A DNA stretch of 64,000 bases from BMS3ABIN04 sp964553325 (GTDB lineage Bacteria > Bacteroidota > Ignavibacteria > Ignavibacteriales > Melioribacteraceae). Positions 1 to 7,705 of the stretch are shown in pieces. Numbering within the stretch: position 1 is the stretch's first letter; each line of letters begins with the position of its first letter. The notes under the pieces are model-generated. The model did not search any database, was not told the origin of the DNA, and was given only the letters and a program-made list of their open reading frames with translations. The translations under genes and the position numbers were made by a program. The DNA lies in assembly GCA_964553325.1 (NCBI GenBank), contig CAZKKI010000070.1, positions 13,050 to 77,049 on the forward strand, in the 5' to 3' direction.

Positions 1-636
1 CGTCATTCCGCCGAAAACCATTCCTTTGAACATTCCGAATGTAAAATCTCCCATGGCAAAAAACCTTTTTACGGAAAAGAAAAAGACATCAAACGATATG
101 CCAAGAAAATAATTGGAAACCAAATAAGCGCCGAACACTGCAATTACGTCGGCAAAAATTATTAAAATAGGCAACATAAAAATCGATGCGAAAAATCTCG
201 GCATTGCCAAAAACCTTACCGGATTAATTCCCATTGTTTCCAAAGCGTCGATTTGTTCGGTTACTTTCATCGAACCGATTTCCGCTGCTATGGATGCGCC
301 AACCCTTCCGGCAATAATAATTCCCGTTAAAACCGGTCCCAGTTCCGTTATAATCGCCCGACTTGTAGCGGTTCCTAAAAACGATAACGGTGCAAGTCCT
401 TTTAATTGATAAGCCGCTTGCCATGCCGCCACGGCGCCGGTAAATATTGCAATGATAATCACCAAAGGTAATGAATTAACGCCGATGTGTTCCATTTGGC
501 TTAATACAAGTTTCCTCTTCTTCAAAATGGACGGGGTTTGCTTAAGTATTCCAAAGAACAAATTGGCAACTTGACCGAATTCCTGAAAAAAAGATAATGT
601 TGCGCTGCCTAACTTTTCAAAAATGACGGAAATCAT
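1..636 (-). CDS. mlaE: MlaE-family ABC transporter permease (partial)
   Basis: Permease subunit of an Mla/Mce-type ABC lipid transporter. In the family it sits in the inner membrane and works with an ATPase (MlaF) and an MCE-domain protein (MlaD) to move phospholipids between the membranes. The ORF starts at the ATG at 636 on the minus strand, and 212 codons are visible before it runs off the window, so the C-terminus is missing. After an N-terminal helix region (starts MISVIFEKLG), the protein shows the family core: a hydrophobic segment ending FTGAVAAWQA, then the motifs ELGPVLTGIIIAGRVGA and EIGSMKVTEQIDALETM, then further membrane segments. The signature is strong enough to name the family. 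The partner genes would lie to the left of the window. It is divergent from ilvE, with a 382-base gap that includes the ilvE leader. Confidence 0.9.
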   Translation of the reverse strand, partial: MISVIFEKLGSATLSFFQEFGQVANLFFGILKQTPSILKKRKLVLSQMEHIGVNSLPLVIIIAIFTGAVAAWQAAYQLKGLAPLSFLGTATSRAIITELGPVLTGIIIAGRVGASIAAEIGSMKVTEQIDALETMGINPVRFLAMPRFFASIFMLPILIIFADVIAVFGAYLVSNYFLGISFDVFFFSVKRFFAMGDFTFGMFKGMVFGGMT

Positions 637-795
637 AGCAAAATTTTATCTCATCTTTTATATTGTCGAAAAAAAATTGTTTTTCTAAAACTAAAGAAAA
701 GAAAATTCTTATCGAATAAAAAAGTAAGTTACCATTTTTCCGTTGATATACAAAAACCGGTTGATAAAATTAGACATAAATAACTTATTTTTGTA

Positions 796-827
796 TTGAC
801 TATATGCACATTTTTTTATTATTTTAT
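796..827 (+). promoter_or_regulatory. Candidate promoter for the ilvE leader transcript
   Basis: TTGACT at 796-801 and TATTTTAT at 820-827 are separated by 18 bases. This resembles other promoters in the window (TTGACA, 17-18 bases, TATATTTG), but the -10 match is only fair. A plus-strand promoter somewhere in 637-870 is implied by the plus-strand terminator at 944-977, because the only gene upstream is on the minus strand. The rest of 637-871 shows nothing else I can support; a 78-codon minus-strand ORF at 709-945 looks like chance. Confidence 0.35.
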
Positions 828-871
828 GTTTCGTAAGCAGTAATTTCGAAAACATCCGAAGAAGAAAATAA

Positions 872-979
872 ATGAACTTTTTAATACAAAATCTCATTTT
901 AGTACTATCGCTAATCATTATTATCGACAGGTTTACTGTATTCAATCCCGGTTGGCTATTCCACCGGGATTTTTTTTAA
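872..979 (+). CDS. Putative branched-chain leader peptide upstream of ilvE
   Basis: A 35-codon ORF on the ilvE strand. Residues 4-18 contain 12 Leu, Ile or Val out of 15, including a run of four Ile codons at 914-925. It has a weak purine-rich stretch (GAAGAAG) upstream of its ATG, and its last codons run through an intrinsic terminator at 944-977. Ile/Leu/Val-rich leader peptides followed by a terminator are the classic layout of ribosome-mediated attenuation of branched-chain amino acid genes, and the next gene is a branched-chain aminotransferase. Two cautions apply. In AT-rich DNA, Leu and Ile codons are frequent by chance. The stop codon also lies just past the terminator hairpin rather than before it, so the mechanism would differ from the textbook case. 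I see no clear antiterminator helix. Confidence 0.45.
   Translation: MNFLIQNLILVLSLIIIIDRFTVFNPGWLFHRDFF
944..977 (+). terminator. Intrinsic terminator in the ilvE leader
   Basis: A nine-base stem, AATCCCGGT (944-952) pairing with ACCGGGATT (963-971), with a 10-base loop, runs into a T tract ending at 977. The T tract is only on the plus strand. Since no plus-strand gene lies upstream, this must act on a transcript that starts in the gap, 40-75 bases before the ilvE start. It is therefore best read as an attenuator. Confidence 0.75.
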
Positions 980-1018
980 CTATAAGTTTTTTTCAACCCA
1001 AAAAGCAAAGGGGAAGTT

Positions 1019-2089
1019 ATGATTGATATTATTTTTAAGGACGTTGAACAACAAAAAGATGTGAAATTGCCGGACAATTTGATTTTCGGACGTACATTTA
1101 CCGATCACGTGTTCGAAATGGATTACGATGATGCTCTTGGAGGTTGGCATAATCCTACAATCAAAAAGTTTGGCGATTTGAAAATGAGTCCCGCAACAAT
1201 GGTTCTACATTACGGTCAAGCTATTTTCGAAGGGATGAAAGCATACAAGCAAGATAACGGAAGAGTAGCGTTGTTTCGCCCCGAAGATCATTTTAAAAGA
1301 TTAAACCGTTCGGCAGACAGAATGTGCATCCCGTTGATCGACGAAAAATTCTTGTTGGATGCATTAATTGAATTAATCAAAATCGATAAAGATTGGATTC
1401 CGACCAAACCCGGCCATGCATTATACATTCGTCCGCTAATTTTTGCAACCGATCCGTTTTTGGGCGTAAGAGCATCGAACAATTACAAATTGATTATTAT
1501 GCTCAGTCCGGTAGGACCTTATTACCCCGAAGGATTTAAGCCCGTGCCGATATTGGCAACCGACCATTATGTACGTGCCGTAAGAAAAGGTGTGGGCGAA
1601 TGCAAAACCGCAGGGAATTATGCCGCAAGTTTGGCAGCTCAACGCGAAGCTATCAAAGAAGGTTATACTCAAGTTCTTTGGTTGGATGCCATCGAGCAAA
1701 AATATTTGGAAGAAGTCGGCACGATGAACATTTTTGTTCAGTTCAAAGACGAAGTGGCTACTCCGCCACTTACCGGCAGTATTTTGCCGGGAATTACCCG
1801 TAAATCCGTTCTACAAATTTTAAAAGACTGGAATTACAACGTAACGGAACGCCCAATTGCCATGCAAGAAGTAATCGACAGATATAACGACGGTTCTCTT
1901 GTTGAAATTTTCGGAACCGGCACAGCGGCGGTTATTTCTTCACTGAGTAAATTAAAATACCACGATACCGTTCTGAAATTCAGCGATGAAGAAGCCGGCG
2001 AATTGGGAACAAAACTGTACAATGAAATTACCGATATTCAATACGGAAGAATAGAAGACCGTTACAATTGGTTGAAATTTATCGATTAA
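1019..2089 (+). CDS. ilvE: Branched-chain amino acid aminotransferase
   Basis: PLP-dependent class IV aminotransferase that interconverts Leu, Ile and Val with their 2-oxo acids, using glutamate/2-oxoglutarate; cytosolic, last step of branched-chain synthesis. The protein is 356 residues, the usual length of the longer BCAT type. Visible family features are FGRTFTDHVFEM near the N-terminus, LHYGQAIFEGMKAY (about 63-76), RPEDHFKRLNRSADRM (about 87-102), the PLP-binding lysine K196 in GECKTAGNYAAS, and EEVGTMNIF further on. The start follows a good ribosome site (AAGGGGAAG). The gene is monocistronic: an attenuator-like hairpin lies before it and a strong terminator after it. Confidence 0.95.
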   Translation: MIDIIFKDVEQQKDVKLPDNLIFGRTFTDHVFEMDYDDALGGWHNPTIKKFGDLKMSPATMVLHYGQAIFEGMKAYKQDNGRVALFRPEDHFKRLNRSADRMCIPLIDEKFLLDALIELIKIDKDWIPTKPGHALYIRPLIFATDPFLGVRASNNYKLIIMLSPVGPYYPEGFKPVPILATDHYVRAVRKGVGECKTAGNYAASLAAQREAIKEGYTQVLWLDAIEQKYLEEVGTMNIFVQFKDEVATPPLTGSILPGITRKSVLQILKDWNYNVTERPIAMQEVIDRYNDGSLVEIFGTGTAAVISSLSKLKYHDTVLKFSDEEAGELGTKLYNEITDIQYGRIEDRYNWLKFID

Positions 2090-2114
2090 ATTCGAATTTC
2101 ATCTTTAACAATAT

Positions 2115-2141
2115 AAAGGTCGCCAGAGTGCGACCTTTTTT
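2115..2141 (+). terminator. Intrinsic terminator after ilvE
   Basis: AAAGGTCGC (2115-2123) pairs perfectly with GCGACCTTT (2130-2138) across a six-base loop, and a T run follows. Confidence 0.9.
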
Positions 2142-2167
2142 ATTTTCCGTTTTGTAGAATTTTAAAC

Positions 2168-2199
2168 TTGACAATGTGCACAAAAGTTCACTATATTTG
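2168..2199 (+). promoter_or_regulatory. lexA promoter
   Basis: TTGACA (2168-2173), 18 bases, then TATATTTG (2192-2199). The -10 is the Bacteroidota-type TAnnTTTG, while the -35 is the classical sigma-70 hexamer. The LexA operator covers the -10. Confidence 0.8.
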
Positions 2200-2207
2200 T
2201 AGTGAAC
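2186..2207 (+). promoter_or_regulatory. LexA operator (SOS box)
   Basis: Perfect inverted repeat GTTCACTA-N6-TAGTGAAC that sits over the -10 element of the lexA promoter and ends 17 bases before the lexA start codon. Its position and symmetry are what autorepression by LexA requires. That it binds this LexA is inferred, not shown. Confidence 0.8.
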
Positions 2208-2224
2208 AAACAAACACTATAAGA

Positions 2225-2857
2225 ATGAGAAAAAAACTTACACAACGCCAACTTGAAATACTTAAATTCATAGAAGAATACGTCGAAGAAAACAACTTCC
2301 CTCCCACTTATCGTGAAATCGGGAAAAAATTTAACATTGCCAGTACTTTCGGCGTAAAAAGGCATATCGACGCATTAGTTAAAAAAGGATATTTAACGAC
2401 AGAAAGCAATTCGTTCAGATCGATAGCGGTAAAAGATCAAAAGAAAAACGGGAATTGCAAAGAAAACTCAACCGTTTCGATACCGCTTATCGGTCGTGTC
2501 GCTGCCGGGTATCCGGTTTTTGCCGAGGAAAACATCGAGGGCAATTTTACAATTGACGCTTCACTAATTAATAATAAAGGAAACTTATTCGGTTTGAAAG
2601 TTCGTGGCGAAAGTATGATTGACGCCGGAATTTTTGACGGCGACTTGGTCATTGTAAAATCTCAAAACTCTTGCGAAAACGGGGATATCGTTGTTGCACT
2701 TGTTGAAGACGAATCGACATTAAAAAGATTTGTGAAAAAAGGCGGCAAAACTTTTCTTATGCCCGAAAATCCGAAATTCGACCCGATTGACGTTACCAAT
2801 AACAAAAATTTTCATATTGTTGGCAAAGTGATAGCGGTTTACAGGAGTTTTAATTGA
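2225..2857 (+). CDS. lexA: LexA repressor
   Basis: SOS-response repressor and self-cleaving serine protease (family S24), 210 residues. The N-terminal winged helix-turn-helix (about 1-65) contains PPTYREIGKKFNIAS. The cleavage site is A94-G95 in VAAGYPVF. The catalytic Ser is S130 in RGESMIDAG and the catalytic Lys is K167 in STLKRF. I placed the start at the ATG at 2225, because a longer reading frame back to 2168 would run through the promoter and operator. That leaves only a very short 5' leader and a weak ribosome site. The next two genes follow within 1 and 12 bases, so they should be co-repressed and induced by DNA damage. The name is secure. Confidence 0.96.
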   Translation: MRKKLTQRQLEILKFIEEYVEENNFPPTYREIGKKFNIASTFGVKRHIDALVKKGYLTTESNSFRSIAVKDQKKNGNCKENSTVSIPLIGRVAAGYPVFAEENIEGNFTIDASLINNKGNLFGLKVRGESMIDAGIFDGDLVIVKSQNSCENGDIVVALVEDESTLKRFVKKGGKTFLMPENPKFDPIDVTNNKNFHIVGKVIAVYRSFN

Positions 2858-2858
2858 T

Positions 2859-3107
2859 ATGAAATCGGAAATTTTTAATAAAGCCATTATGCAGAGGCAC
2901 AGAATAACATTCTTATACAATTTCCGTTTGGTTACGGTGGAACCGTATTACATCGGAGTAAACAAAAGCGGGAACAAAGTAGTATACGGAAGAGTAAACG
3001 GAACAAATAGAATTTGTGCGTTTGAATACAACAAAATAACAAATATCAAAGTTCTTAGTTCACATAAATTTTCGCCAATTATTCCTATTCTGCCTTCACT
3101 CAACTAA
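2859..3107 (+). CDS. Small WYL-domain-like protein
   Basis: An 82-residue protein starting one base after the lexA stop. The pattern (I-T-F-L-Y-N near residue 20, VTVEPYYIG at 26-34, then a Y-x-R segment and CAFEYNKITNIKVL) looks like a stand-alone WYL domain, the Sm-like fold used as a ligand- or nucleic-acid-sensing module in DNA-damage and defence regulators. No DNA-binding domain is attached. The tight coupling to lexA predicts SOS control. The domain call is by pattern only; it could be an unrelated small beta protein. No specific function can be assigned. Confidence 0.55.
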   Translation: MKSEIFNKAIMQRHRITFLYNFRLVTVEPYYIGVNKSGNKVVYGRVNGTNRICAFEYNKITNIKVLSSHKFSPIIPILPSLN

Positions 3108-3119
3108 AACGGAGGAGAA

Positions 3120-3515
3120 ATGGATAAATCGACATATCAAATGAACGTCGATAATTTAATCGAGCACTTCTGGAAACACGGTTATCTTACGCTCAAAAGG
3201 AAATTCGGTACTTATTTACCGGAGCCCAACACTATCGGCAATTACGAAGTGGACGCCATAGGAAAACAAAAATCCAAATACGCAATCGGGATAATTTTAA
3301 CCGAGCAAGATTTGGACAATCCGAAAATTTATTCGAAGCTGGAATATCTTTCCACGCGGGAAACAAAATTTTCACGTAAAAAGGTAACTTTGTTCGTCGG
3401 TGTGCCTAAAATTTTTCTCAATAAAGCCAAACTTATTGTTTCCAGTCTCTCCGAAACCGCACGCAAGAACATTAAATTGGTACCGATTTCGGTAGAAACT
3501 CAACAATACAATTGA
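3120..3515 (+). CDS. Hypothetical protein, nuclease-fold-like, in the lexA operon
   Basis: 131 residues, preceded by a strong ribosome site (GGAGGAG), 12 bases after the WYL-like gene. The stretch TIGNYEVDAIGKQKSKYAIGI (residues about 38-58) resembles the core strand-turn-strand of PD-(D/E)XK nucleases and related folds, with the acidic residue in YEVDAI, but the E-x-K that should follow is replaced by A-I-G. The rest (conserved-looking DNPKIYSKLEYLSTR, then VTLFVGVP) fits an alpha/beta fold. If related, it is probably a non-catalytic or altered member. I do not recognise a named family. Context suggests a DNA-damage-induced accessory protein. Confidence 0.55.
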   Translation: MDKSTYQMNVDNLIEHFWKHGYLTLKRKFGTYLPEPNTIGNYEVDAIGKQKSKYAIGIILTEQDLDNPKIYSKLEYLSTRETKFSRKKVTLFVGVPKIFLNKAKLIVSSLSETARKNIKLVPISVETQQYN

Positions 3516-3700
3516 TTTTCGTTTCCTCTCCGCAAAAAATTTTTTGTTTTTGTAAACAAAATCCGAATTCAATTGTATAAAAACCGAGCTTCTGAAATAT
3601 CGGAAAGATTCCCGCATATTTTAAGCTCCGCTGTTATTAAATAATTCGTTTATCAACAAAAGCCAAAATAAACATATAAAATAAAGAATAGGGCTCTACC

Positions 3701-3730
3701 TTGACATTTATTTAACCGTCGTTTATTTTG
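3701..3730 (+). promoter_or_regulatory. Candidate promoter of the uppS-bamA envelope operon
   Basis: TTGACA at 3701-3706, 16 bases, then TTATTTTG at 3723-3730, about 33 bases before the uppS start. One mismatch to TAnnTTTG. Confidence 0.6.
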
Positions 3731-3762
3731 GAAGGTCTAATTAAAATTAATGAGAGCACGAA

Positions 3763-4584
3763 TTGGCAAAAAAATTAAGTAAGAACGATTTACTCCGACT
3801 TGATGAGTTAAAAGAGACCGGAAACATTCCCGAACACATAGCAATCATAATGGACGGTAACGGTAGATGGGCAAGAAAGCGCGGATTGCCGAGAGCTACC
3901 GGTCACAAAAAAGGCGTAGATACAGTAAGAATTGTGGTTGAAGCATGCATCAAATTGGGAGTTAAATACCTTACGCTTTACACATTCAGCACGGAAAATT
4001 GGAAACGTCCGAAAAACGAAATTACAACTTTAATGAAATTAATGGTACGGAGTCTTCAAACCGAAACCAACGAACTTCATGCAAACGGGGTTAGAATAAA
4101 TACAATCGGCGAAATAGAAGCTTTGCCCGATGCAGTTCAAAACGAGTTGGAACAAGCAATCGAAAAAACTAAAGATAATGACAAGTTAGTTCTTAACTTG
4201 GCGGTAAGTTACAGCGGGCGTTGGGAAATTACCGAAGCCGTAAAGAAAATTGCCCGTGAATACAAAGAAGGAAAAATTGAACTTACGGATATAAACGATG
4301 AATTAGTTTCAAATCATTTGACAACGGCGGGAATGCCCGACCCGGATTTAATGATAAGAAGCGGCGGCGAATACAGAATAAGCAACTTTTTAATTTGGCA
4401 AATTGCATATTCCGAACTGTACGTTACTAAGGTTCTGTGGCCGGAATTCAAATGTAAAAATTTGGTGGAAGCAATAAAAGATTATCAAAAAAGAGAAAGA
4501 AGATTCGGTTTAACCAGTGAACAATTATCAAACAACTTCAAGCGATCAAAGAATGTTAAAAACCTGTCTAAAGAATTGGTGTAG
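3763..4584 (+). CDS. uppS: Isoprenyl transferase (undecaprenyl diphosphate synthase)
   Basis: Cis-prenyltransferase that extends farnesyl diphosphate with isopentenyl diphosphate to make undecaprenyl diphosphate, the lipid carrier for peptidoglycan and surface polysaccharides. 273 residues, slightly long because of an N-terminal extension. HIAIIMDGNGRWARKRG carries the Mg-binding aspartate D31. GHKKGVD, LTLYTFSTENWKRP, and the C-terminal PDPDLMIRSGGEYRISNFL and YSELYV blocks are all present. The start is TTG at 3763 after a GAGAG site; an ATG at 3750 is out of frame and closed. Its 3' end overlaps bamA by 32 bases, so the two are likely translationally coupled. Confidence 0.95.
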   Translation: MAKKLSKNDLLRLDELKETGNIPEHIAIIMDGNGRWARKRGLPRATGHKKGVDTVRIVVEACIKLGVKYLTLYTFSTENWKRPKNEITTLMKLMVRSLQTETNELHANGVRINTIGEIEALPDAVQNELEQAIEKTKDNDKLVLNLAVSYSGRWEITEAVKKIAREYKEGKIELTDINDELVSNHLTTAGMPDPDLMIRSGGEYRISNFLIWQIAYSELYVTKVLWPEFKCKNLVEAIKDYQKRERRFGLTSEQLSNNFKRSKNVKNLSKELV

Positions 4585-7057
4585 TCTCTGCCTTCTAACT
4601 TTTTTACTTATTACCAATTTAAGTTTCGCTCAATTTCAGAAGGCAAACTATAAAATTTTGGGAATATCGGTTGAAGGTAATAAAACCGCTGACTCCAAAA
4701 CCATTATAGCAAACAGCGGTTTGCGGGAAGGGAACGAAATTGAAGTACCCGGCGATGCAACAAACAATGCAATTAAAAGGTTGTGGGCGCTCGGTATTTT
4801 TAAAGATGTCCAAATTTTAATCGATAAAAAAATCGACAACGGAGTTTTTCTCCTTATTAAAGTTGAAGAATTACCCCGTGCCGAAGAAATTGTTGTTCGG
4901 GGTAACGACGAACTTGACGAAGACGATATTAAAAAAGAAGTTCCGATTATTAGAGGTCAAACCCTAAAACCGCAAGAGATTAAATCCGCTCAATACAAAA
5001 TCAAAAAATTATACGAAAAAGAAGGATTTCTCAATGCTAAAATCACTCCGCTTTTGTATTCTTTTTTTGAAGCGGATACAAGTCAAGACGAAATTACCGT
5101 AACCTGGCGTAACGACAACGACTTATCGGACGAATACCAAACAACTTACGATTATTCGCCCGAAAGCAGAACGAACATAATCAGAAAAATTAAAAACAGA
5201 AAACTTTTGCTTTTCGATATCGATGAAGGCGATAAAGTAATAGTCAGAAAAATTAAATTCGTTGGCAATGAAAAATTTGACGACGACGATTTGAAATCGG
5301 AATTCGACGAAACAAAAGAAGACGCATGGTGGAGATTTTGGAGCAGCGCTACGTTCAACAAAGAAGACTTCGAAAAAGACAAAGAACTGCTCGCAAATTT
5401 TTATAAGAAAAACGGATATCGCGATTTTGAAGTTCTGGGCGACACACTGCTATTCTCTCCGAATAAAAAGTTCGTCGACATAATTATCAGCGTTTACGAA
5501 GGACCACAATATAAAATCCGGAATATTGTTTGGGAAGGCAACACCGTTTACCCCGACGAAATACTAACGAAACAATTGGATTTCAGAAAAGGCGATATTT
5601 ACGATTTCGAGAAATTCAGTCAGAATTTATACGGTAACGAAACTCAAACCGACGTAGCTTCGCTTTACATGGATAACGGTTACTTGCGATATTCACAAGA
5701 AGTAAGCGAGAAACTTGTTCCACCCGATTCCGTTGATATAGTAATTCATGTTACGGAAAACAATAAATTTAAAATCGGTCGCGTTGATATTACGGGCAAC
5801 AACCGAACGAAAGACAAAGTAATCAGACGGGAGCTTTACACCATTCCGGGAGATTATTTTAGGCGCAATGCAATTTTCCGAAGCATGCAACAACTGGCAA
5901 ATCTTCAATATTTTAATGTTGAAAAATTATACAAAGAGGGTGTCAATCCGCGCCCTGTTGATGATAGCACTGTTGCATTGATATATAAAGTTGAAGAAAA
6001 ATCGAGCGATTACCTGAATGCTTCAATCGGATATAACGGCGTCTTCGGGTTTAGCGGTTCAATAGGAGTAACACTTTCGAATTTTTCCATTTCGGAACCG
6101 TTTCAATTGGGTGGAGGTCAGAAACTCGATTTTAATTGGCAGTTCGGCGTCGGTAATTTTTACCGTACATTCAATTTCGGCTTCACCGAACCATGGTTTT
6201 TGGACACACCGACTTTGTTAGGCTTTAATCTATTCGATACACGTCAACGCTATATTTACGATTTACGTCAATCGGGTATAACTTTACGAGTTGGAAGAAG
6301 ATTAACTTGGCCGGACGACCGGTTTTACATTCAAGGTTTGATGAAATTCCAATACAACAATGTGATTGACGGTCGCGGTTTTTACCTCGAAGGTTTAACG
6401 AGACAATATACACTCGGTGCAACTATTGCCAGAACCGATATCGACAACCCGATATTTCCGTCGAGCGGTTCAAAAATATCTCTAAACGCCGAACTTTCCG
6501 GCGGACCGTTTCTCCCGGGAAACGTGGATTATGCAAAATTCCAATTCAAAACGGAATGGTTCAGAAGACTATTAAACACGAACAGGTTAACTTTTTACAC
6601 AGGCATTGATTTAGGTTATATTCACGAAATAGTCGACGGAACGCCTATTCAACCGTTTGAGTTTTTCTACATGGGCGGTAACGGTTTGGTTATTGCAACA
6701 ACCCCGTTAAGAGGTTACGACGACCGTTCCGTTGGGCCGCGCAGAACCGCAGAAGGACAAACACAAGTACTCGGCGGACGTGTGATGGCAAAATACACAA
6801 TAGAACTTAGAGCGGCGCTGGTTTTGGAACCAATGCCGATTTACGTTTTGGCTTTCGCCGAAGCGGGCAATACATTCTTAAACCTGGAAAGCGCAAATCT
6901 TCTCGATTTAAGAAGATCGGTCGGTCTCGGAGCCCGCATTTTAATTAACCCGATAGGTTTAATCGGATTCGATTACGGCTACGGTTTCGACCGAAGAGCC
7001 GTCGACGGTCAAGAACCCCAATGGGTATTTCATTTCCAATTCGGAAGAGGATTTTAA
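4553..7057 (+). CDS. bamA: Outer membrane protein assembly factor BamA
   Basis: Omp85-family core of the beta-barrel assembly machine in the outer membrane. I chose the ATG at 4553 because it gives a clean signal peptide (MLKTCLKNW, a hydrophobic core, cleavage after SFA); an ATG at 4517 would add 12 residues before it. This gives 834 residues. The first half is a series of POTRA domains, each with a pattern such as VEGNKTADSKTI, VRGNDELDEDDI, FVGNEKFDDDDL, WEGNTVYPDEIL and ITGNNRTKDKVI, so five in all. The C-terminal half is the 16-strand barrel with the conserved LRGYDDRSVGPR loop-6 motif and a final aromatic GRGF. It overlaps uppS and is followed by two skp genes. Confidence 0.95.
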   Translation: MLKTCLKNWCSLCLLTFLLITNLSFAQFQKANYKILGISVEGNKTADSKTIIANSGLREGNEIEVPGDATNNAIKRLWALGIFKDVQILIDKKIDNGVFLLIKVEELPRAEEIVVRGNDELDEDDIKKEVPIIRGQTLKPQEIKSAQYKIKKLYEKEGFLNAKITPLLYSFFEADTSQDEITVTWRNDNDLSDEYQTTYDYSPESRTNIIRKIKNRKLLLFDIDEGDKVIVRKIKFVGNEKFDDDDLKSEFDETKEDAWWRFWSSATFNKEDFEKDKELLANFYKKNGYRDFEVLGDTLLFSPNKKFVDIIISVYEGPQYKIRNIVWEGNTVYPDEILTKQLDFRKGDIYDFEKFSQNLYGNETQTDVASLYMDNGYLRYSQEVSEKLVPPDSVDIVIHVTENNKFKIGRVDITGNNRTKDKVIRRELYTIPGDYFRRNAIFRSMQQLANLQYFNVEKLYKEGVNPRPVDDSTVALIYKVEEKSSDYLNASIGYNGVFGFSGSIGVTLSNFSISEPFQLGGGQKLDFNWQFGVGNFYRTFNFGFTEPWFLDTPTLLGFNLFDTRQRYIYDLRQSGITLRVGRRLTWPDDRFYIQGLMKFQYNNVIDGRGFYLEGLTRQYTLGATIARTDIDNPIFPSSGSKISLNAELSGGPFLPGNVDYAKFQFKTEWFRRLLNTNRLTFYTGIDLGYIHEIVDGTPIQPFEFFYMGGNGLVIATTPLRGYDDRSVGPRRTAEGQTQVLGGRVMAKYTIELRAALVLEPMPIYVLAFAEAGNTFLNLESANLLDLRRSVGLGARILINPIGLIGFDYGYGFDRRAVDGQEPQWVFHFQFGRGF

Positions 7058-7079
7058 TCAACAAATAAAAGAGGTAACA

Positions 7080-7604
7080 TTGAAAAAGATAACATTCATT
7101 TTAGCTTTATTTTTATCGGTTAGTTTATTTGCACAATCAGGTCAAAAAATAGGTTGGGTCGATTCCCAAATTATTTTACAACAATATCCTCCGGCAATCA
7201 AAGCTCAAAGCGATTTGGATGCTTTGGCACAAGAATGGACAAAGCAAATTGAAAGCATGACAAAAGAACTTCAAAAAGCTTATGAAGATGCTCAAAAACA
7301 ACTTGCTAACATGACTCCGGAAAAACAAAAAGAAGTTCAACAAGAATTAATTCTAAAAGAACAAAAAATTCAAGAATTCCGTCAGCAAAAATTCGGGCAA
7401 CCGAACGGTGAATTTTTTATTAAACAAGACGAACTTCTTAAACCGATTAAAGAAGATATTCTTAAAGCGATAGACGACGTTCGGAAAGCGGAAGGTATGA
7501 ATTTCGTTTTCGATAAAGCGGGCGGTTTGGTTTTGCTTTTTGCAGACGACCAATACGATATTACGAACGCCGTACTCGATAAACTAAAAAGAGGGAAAAA
7601 ATAA
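7080..7604 (+). CDS. OmpH/Skp-family periplasmic chaperone, copy 1
   Basis: 174 residues: signal peptide (MKKITFILALFLSVSLFAQS), then the Skp/OmpH fold, which holds unfolded outer membrane proteins on the way to BamA. The start IGWVDSQIILQQYPPAIKAQSD matches the family start, followed by a charged coiled-coil stretch (about 50-110) and the closing motif GMNFVFDKAGGLVLLFADDQYDIT. The TTG start at 7080 is backed by a GAGGT ribosome site. Directly downstream of bamA, and a terminator hairpin separates it from the second copy. Confidence 0.9.
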   Translation: MKKITFILALFLSVSLFAQSGQKIGWVDSQIILQQYPPAIKAQSDLDALAQEWTKQIESMTKELQKAYEDAQKQLANMTPEKQKEVQQELILKEQKIQEFRQQKFGQPNGEFFIKQDELLKPIKEDILKAIDDVRKAEGMNFVFDKAGGLVLLFADDQYDITNAVLDKLKRGKK

Positions 7605-7654
7605 TTCTCTTCCCTTTCCGTGCAAAAAAATTCCGATTAATTATTTATTTTTAT

Positions 7655-7683
7655 AAGCAAAGTCGTAAAGGCTTTGCTTTTTT
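7655..7683 (+). terminator. Hairpin terminator between the two skp genes
   Basis: AAGCAAAG (7655-7662) pairs with CTTTGCTT (7672-7679) and a T run follows. It may be a partial terminator that lowers expression of the genes downstream, since no clear new promoter is visible in the 92-base gap. Confidence 0.75.
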
Positions 7684-7705
7684 ATAATTTAAACCAATGT
7701 TGGCT

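Noticed and set aside
709..945. 78-codon minus-strand ORF between mlaE and ilvE
   Set aside because: It overlaps the ilvE leader and terminator, has no ribosome site, and its composition (Lys, Ile, Phe, Leu) is what AT-rich noncoding DNA gives.
2168..2224. N-terminal extension of LexA back to a TTG
   Set aside because: The extension is encoded by the promoter and operator and matches no LexA.
3542..3561. TTTTGTTT/AAACAAAA hairpin after the lexA operon
   Set aside because: Only A-T rich pairs with one G-C, and no T tract after it on the plus strand; too weak to call a terminator.
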